Positions 62,670 through 64,000 of a stretch of 64,000 bases of DNA are shown one piece after another; the stretch's first letter is position 1; each line of letters starts with the position of its first letter. Source of the stretch: Gordonia sp. 'Campus' (GTDB taxonomy: Bacteria; Actinomycetota; Actinomycetes; Mycobacteriales; Mycobacteriaceae); assembly GCF_022206305.1 (NCBI RefSeq), contig NZ_JAKOIW010000001.1, positions 248,001 to 312,000 on the forward strand, written 5' to 3'. The position numbers were made by a program, and so were the translations under genes. Below the pieces are notes generated by a model, which ran no database searches, was not told the origin of the DNA, and saw nothing but the letters and a program-made list of their open reading frames with translations.

Positions 62670-63470
62670 TCACGCGCCCAGCACCGCGGTGACGCTGCCG
62701 ACGCCGGCGATGGTGGCGACCACGGTGTCCCCCGGCCCGACCGGCACCGCCGCGGTCATCGAGCCGGGCAGCACCACATGGCCGGGTTCGAGGGTGACGC
62801 CGAGGGGCCCGACCGTGTTGGCCAGCCAGACCAGGGCGTTGATCGGCGATCCGAGCACCGCGCCACCGGCGCCGGTGTGGACGAGTTCGCCGTTCACGTG
62901 CAGGTTGCAGCCGGCCATCCGCAGGTCGACGTCGACGAGCGGCACCGGCCGCCCGCCCAGGATGACCCCGCCCGATGACGCGTTGTCGGCGATGGTGTCG
63001 AAGATGCCGATCTTCCAGTCGCGGATGCGGGAGTCCACGATCTCCAGTGCGGGGAGCACGAAGTCGACGGCCGCGGCCGCCTCGGCGACCGTGACCCCCG
63101 GTCCGCGTAGTGGCCTCGCGAGGACGAAGGCGACCTCCGGCTCGATGCGCGGTTGGATGAACGTGCCCGCCGGGATCGGGGCGTGCTCGAGGTGGAACAT
63201 GCTCGCCGTGAGGTGCCCGAAGTCCGGCTGGTCGACACCCATCTGCCGTTGGATGGCACGGGAGGCCAGCCCCACCTTGTGCCCTTTCACCACGTCACCC
63301 TGCTTCTCCCAGTCCTGAACCTGGGCGAGGGCGATCTCATAGGCGGTCGACAGCGGGTGGTCCGCGAACCGCCCGGCCAGGGGTTCGATCGGGGCGTGGT
63401 CTCGATAGGCGTCGAGCAACGCATCGGCGGCGTCGCGCACGAGGTCGGCATGGTCGGTCATGGAAGGCAT
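62670..63470 (-). CDS. 2-oxopent-4-enoate hydratase
   Basis: 266 residues, DmpE/MhpD family, paralogous to the adjacent decarboxylase. Metal site residues in QPRIEPEVAFVL, EIVDSRIRDW and DNASSGGVIL. It hydrates 2-oxopent-4-enoate to 4-hydroxy-2-oxovalerate, the aldolase substrate made at 55827. Two nearby ATGs (63470 and 63461) could be the start. First of the hydratase-decarboxylase-tautomerase operon. Confidence 0.87.
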   Translation of the reverse strand: MPSMTDHADLVRDAADALLDAYRDHAPIEPLAGRFADHPLSTAYEIALAQVQDWEKQGDVVKGHKVGLASRAIQRQMGVDQPDFGHLTASMFHLEHAPIPAGTFIQPRIEPEVAFVLARPLRGPGVTVAEAAAAVDFVLPALEIVDSRIRDWKIGIFDTIADNASSGGVILGGRPVPLVDVDLRMAGCNLHVNGELVHTGAGGAVLGSPINALVWLANTVGPLGVTLEPGHVVLPGSMTAAVPVGPGDTVVATIAGVGSVTAVLGA

Positions 63471-63504
63471 GATCTTTCTGGGCTGAGGAACGGTGACCGC
63501 GGGG

Positions 63505-64000
63505 TCATCCCGCGACCGCGTGCAGGACGGAGACCTCGCGCTCGGGCAGACGGATGGGCGTGGACACGTCGCCGGACGAGGAGTTCAGCGCGCGGGACGC
63601 GTCGGCGGCGGCCGCGATCACCGCACGCCGGAATTCGTGTTGTGCCGGGATGAATCTCGTCGCGGGCGCGGTGATCGACATCGCCGCCACGACGACCCCC
63701 ATCTCGTCGCGGATCGGCGCCGCGACGCAATGCACGTCGGGAACCGCTTCGGCCAGGTCGAAGGCGCAGCCCCGGCGCAGCACACCCTTCAGTTCCGCGG
63801 CCAGTTCGTCCGGGTCGGTCAGGGTCGAGGACGTGTACCGCCGGAGCTGCTTGTCGGTCAGGTTGCGAGCCAGCTGAGCCGGATCGCAGTGCGCGAGGAG
63901 CACTTTGCCGACCGCGCTGCAATGCGCATCGAGCTGGGCGCCGATCCGGGCGCCGGACACGTTGATGACGTGGTTTCCCAAAACCTTGTCGACGTAGATC
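63505..64000 (-). CDS. IclR-family regulator (partial, C-terminal effector domain)
   Basis: The window ends inside the gene; about 165 residues are visible, reading IYVDKVLGNHVIN from the edge. This is the IclR effector domain (GARIGAQLDAHCSAVGKVLLAH, RRGCAFDLAEAVPDVHCVAAPI, MSITAPATRFI). The HTH lies beyond the edge. It is upstream of, and co-oriented with, the hydratase operon, so it is the likely regulator of the meta-pathway with an aromatic or ring-cleavage ligand. An IclR-like palindrome lies at 54782. Confidence 0.85.
   Translation of the reverse strand, partial: IYVDKVLGNHVINVSGARIGAQLDAHCSAVGKVLLAHCDPAQLARNLTDKQLRRYTSSTLTDPDELAAELKGVLRRGCAFDLAEAVPDVHCVAAPIRDEMGVVVAAMSITAPATRFIPAQHEFRRAVIAAAADASRALNSSSGDVSTPIRLPEREVSVLHAVAG

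Overview
The window is high-GC DNA packed with genes that overlap by ATGA or start on GTG. It carries DUF222/HNH repeat proteins of the REP13E12 type, an IdeR-type iron box, SigF-type promoter motifs, ANTAR regulators and a LIP-family secreted lipase. These point to a mycolic-acid actinomycete of the Gordonia/Rhodococcus/Mycobacterium group. Gordonia is my best guess, but that is an inference. No rRNA, tRNA, integrase, transposase or CRISPR array was seen.

Layout. 0-8.6 kb: TspO-like membrane protein, first HNH repeat unit, DUF389 protein, fused acyl-CoA dehydrogenase, sulfurtransferase and membrane phosphoesterase, with a tandem repeat array at 4.05-4.2 kb. 8.7-16.7 kb: a complete catechol ortho-cleavage (3-oxoadipate) pathway in two leftward operons, catR-catB-catA-catC and pcaF-pcaD-pcaI-pcaJ, plus a divergent LysR gene. 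16.8-22.8 kb: two crotonase-fold genes in the echA9-echA8 order, an iron-regulated siderophore-interacting flavoprotein, and SDR/MarR/MFS genes. 22.8-28.0 kb: a CoA-ester pathway (GntR, acyl-CoA dehydrogenase, CitE-like lyase, double-hotdog hydratase, CaiB-type CoA-transferase) that fits breakdown of a branched C5 dicarboxylate such as mesaconate. 28.1-35.6 kb: a lone ectoine hydroxylase, a GntR-MFS-flavoprotein-thioesterase operon, a secreted lipase and an SDR.

35.6-46.1 kb is a stress and signalling island: DUF5709 protein, PAS-ANTAR protein, four overlapping glycosyltransferase genes, RsbW-like anti-sigma factor, a small membrane protein with a zinc alcohol dehydrogenase, a SigF-type sigma factor, a STAS protein and a GAF-ANTAR protein. 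GTTT-N16-GGGTA-type promoter motifs precede the DUF5709 gene, the glycosyltransferase operon and (one mismatch) the membrane protein/dehydrogenase operon. These operons may therefore form a local regulon. The glycosyltransferase operon runs tail-to-tail into the anti-sigma gene with a 37-base overlap.

46.2-53.4 kb: glutaryl-CoA dehydrogenase with a divergent LacI regulator, a membrane protein, DUF2470 protein, tyrosine phosphatase, flavin reductase, ribokinase and msrB-msrA. 53.6-64 kb: a catechol meta-cleavage pathway (extradiol dioxygenase, semialdehyde dehydrogenase, 4-oxalocrotonate tautomerase and decarboxylase, hydratase, aldolase, acylating acetaldehyde dehydrogenase) with an IclR regulator. 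A second HNH repeat unit sits between its two halves. So one window holds both routes for catechol, but no gene that makes catechol.
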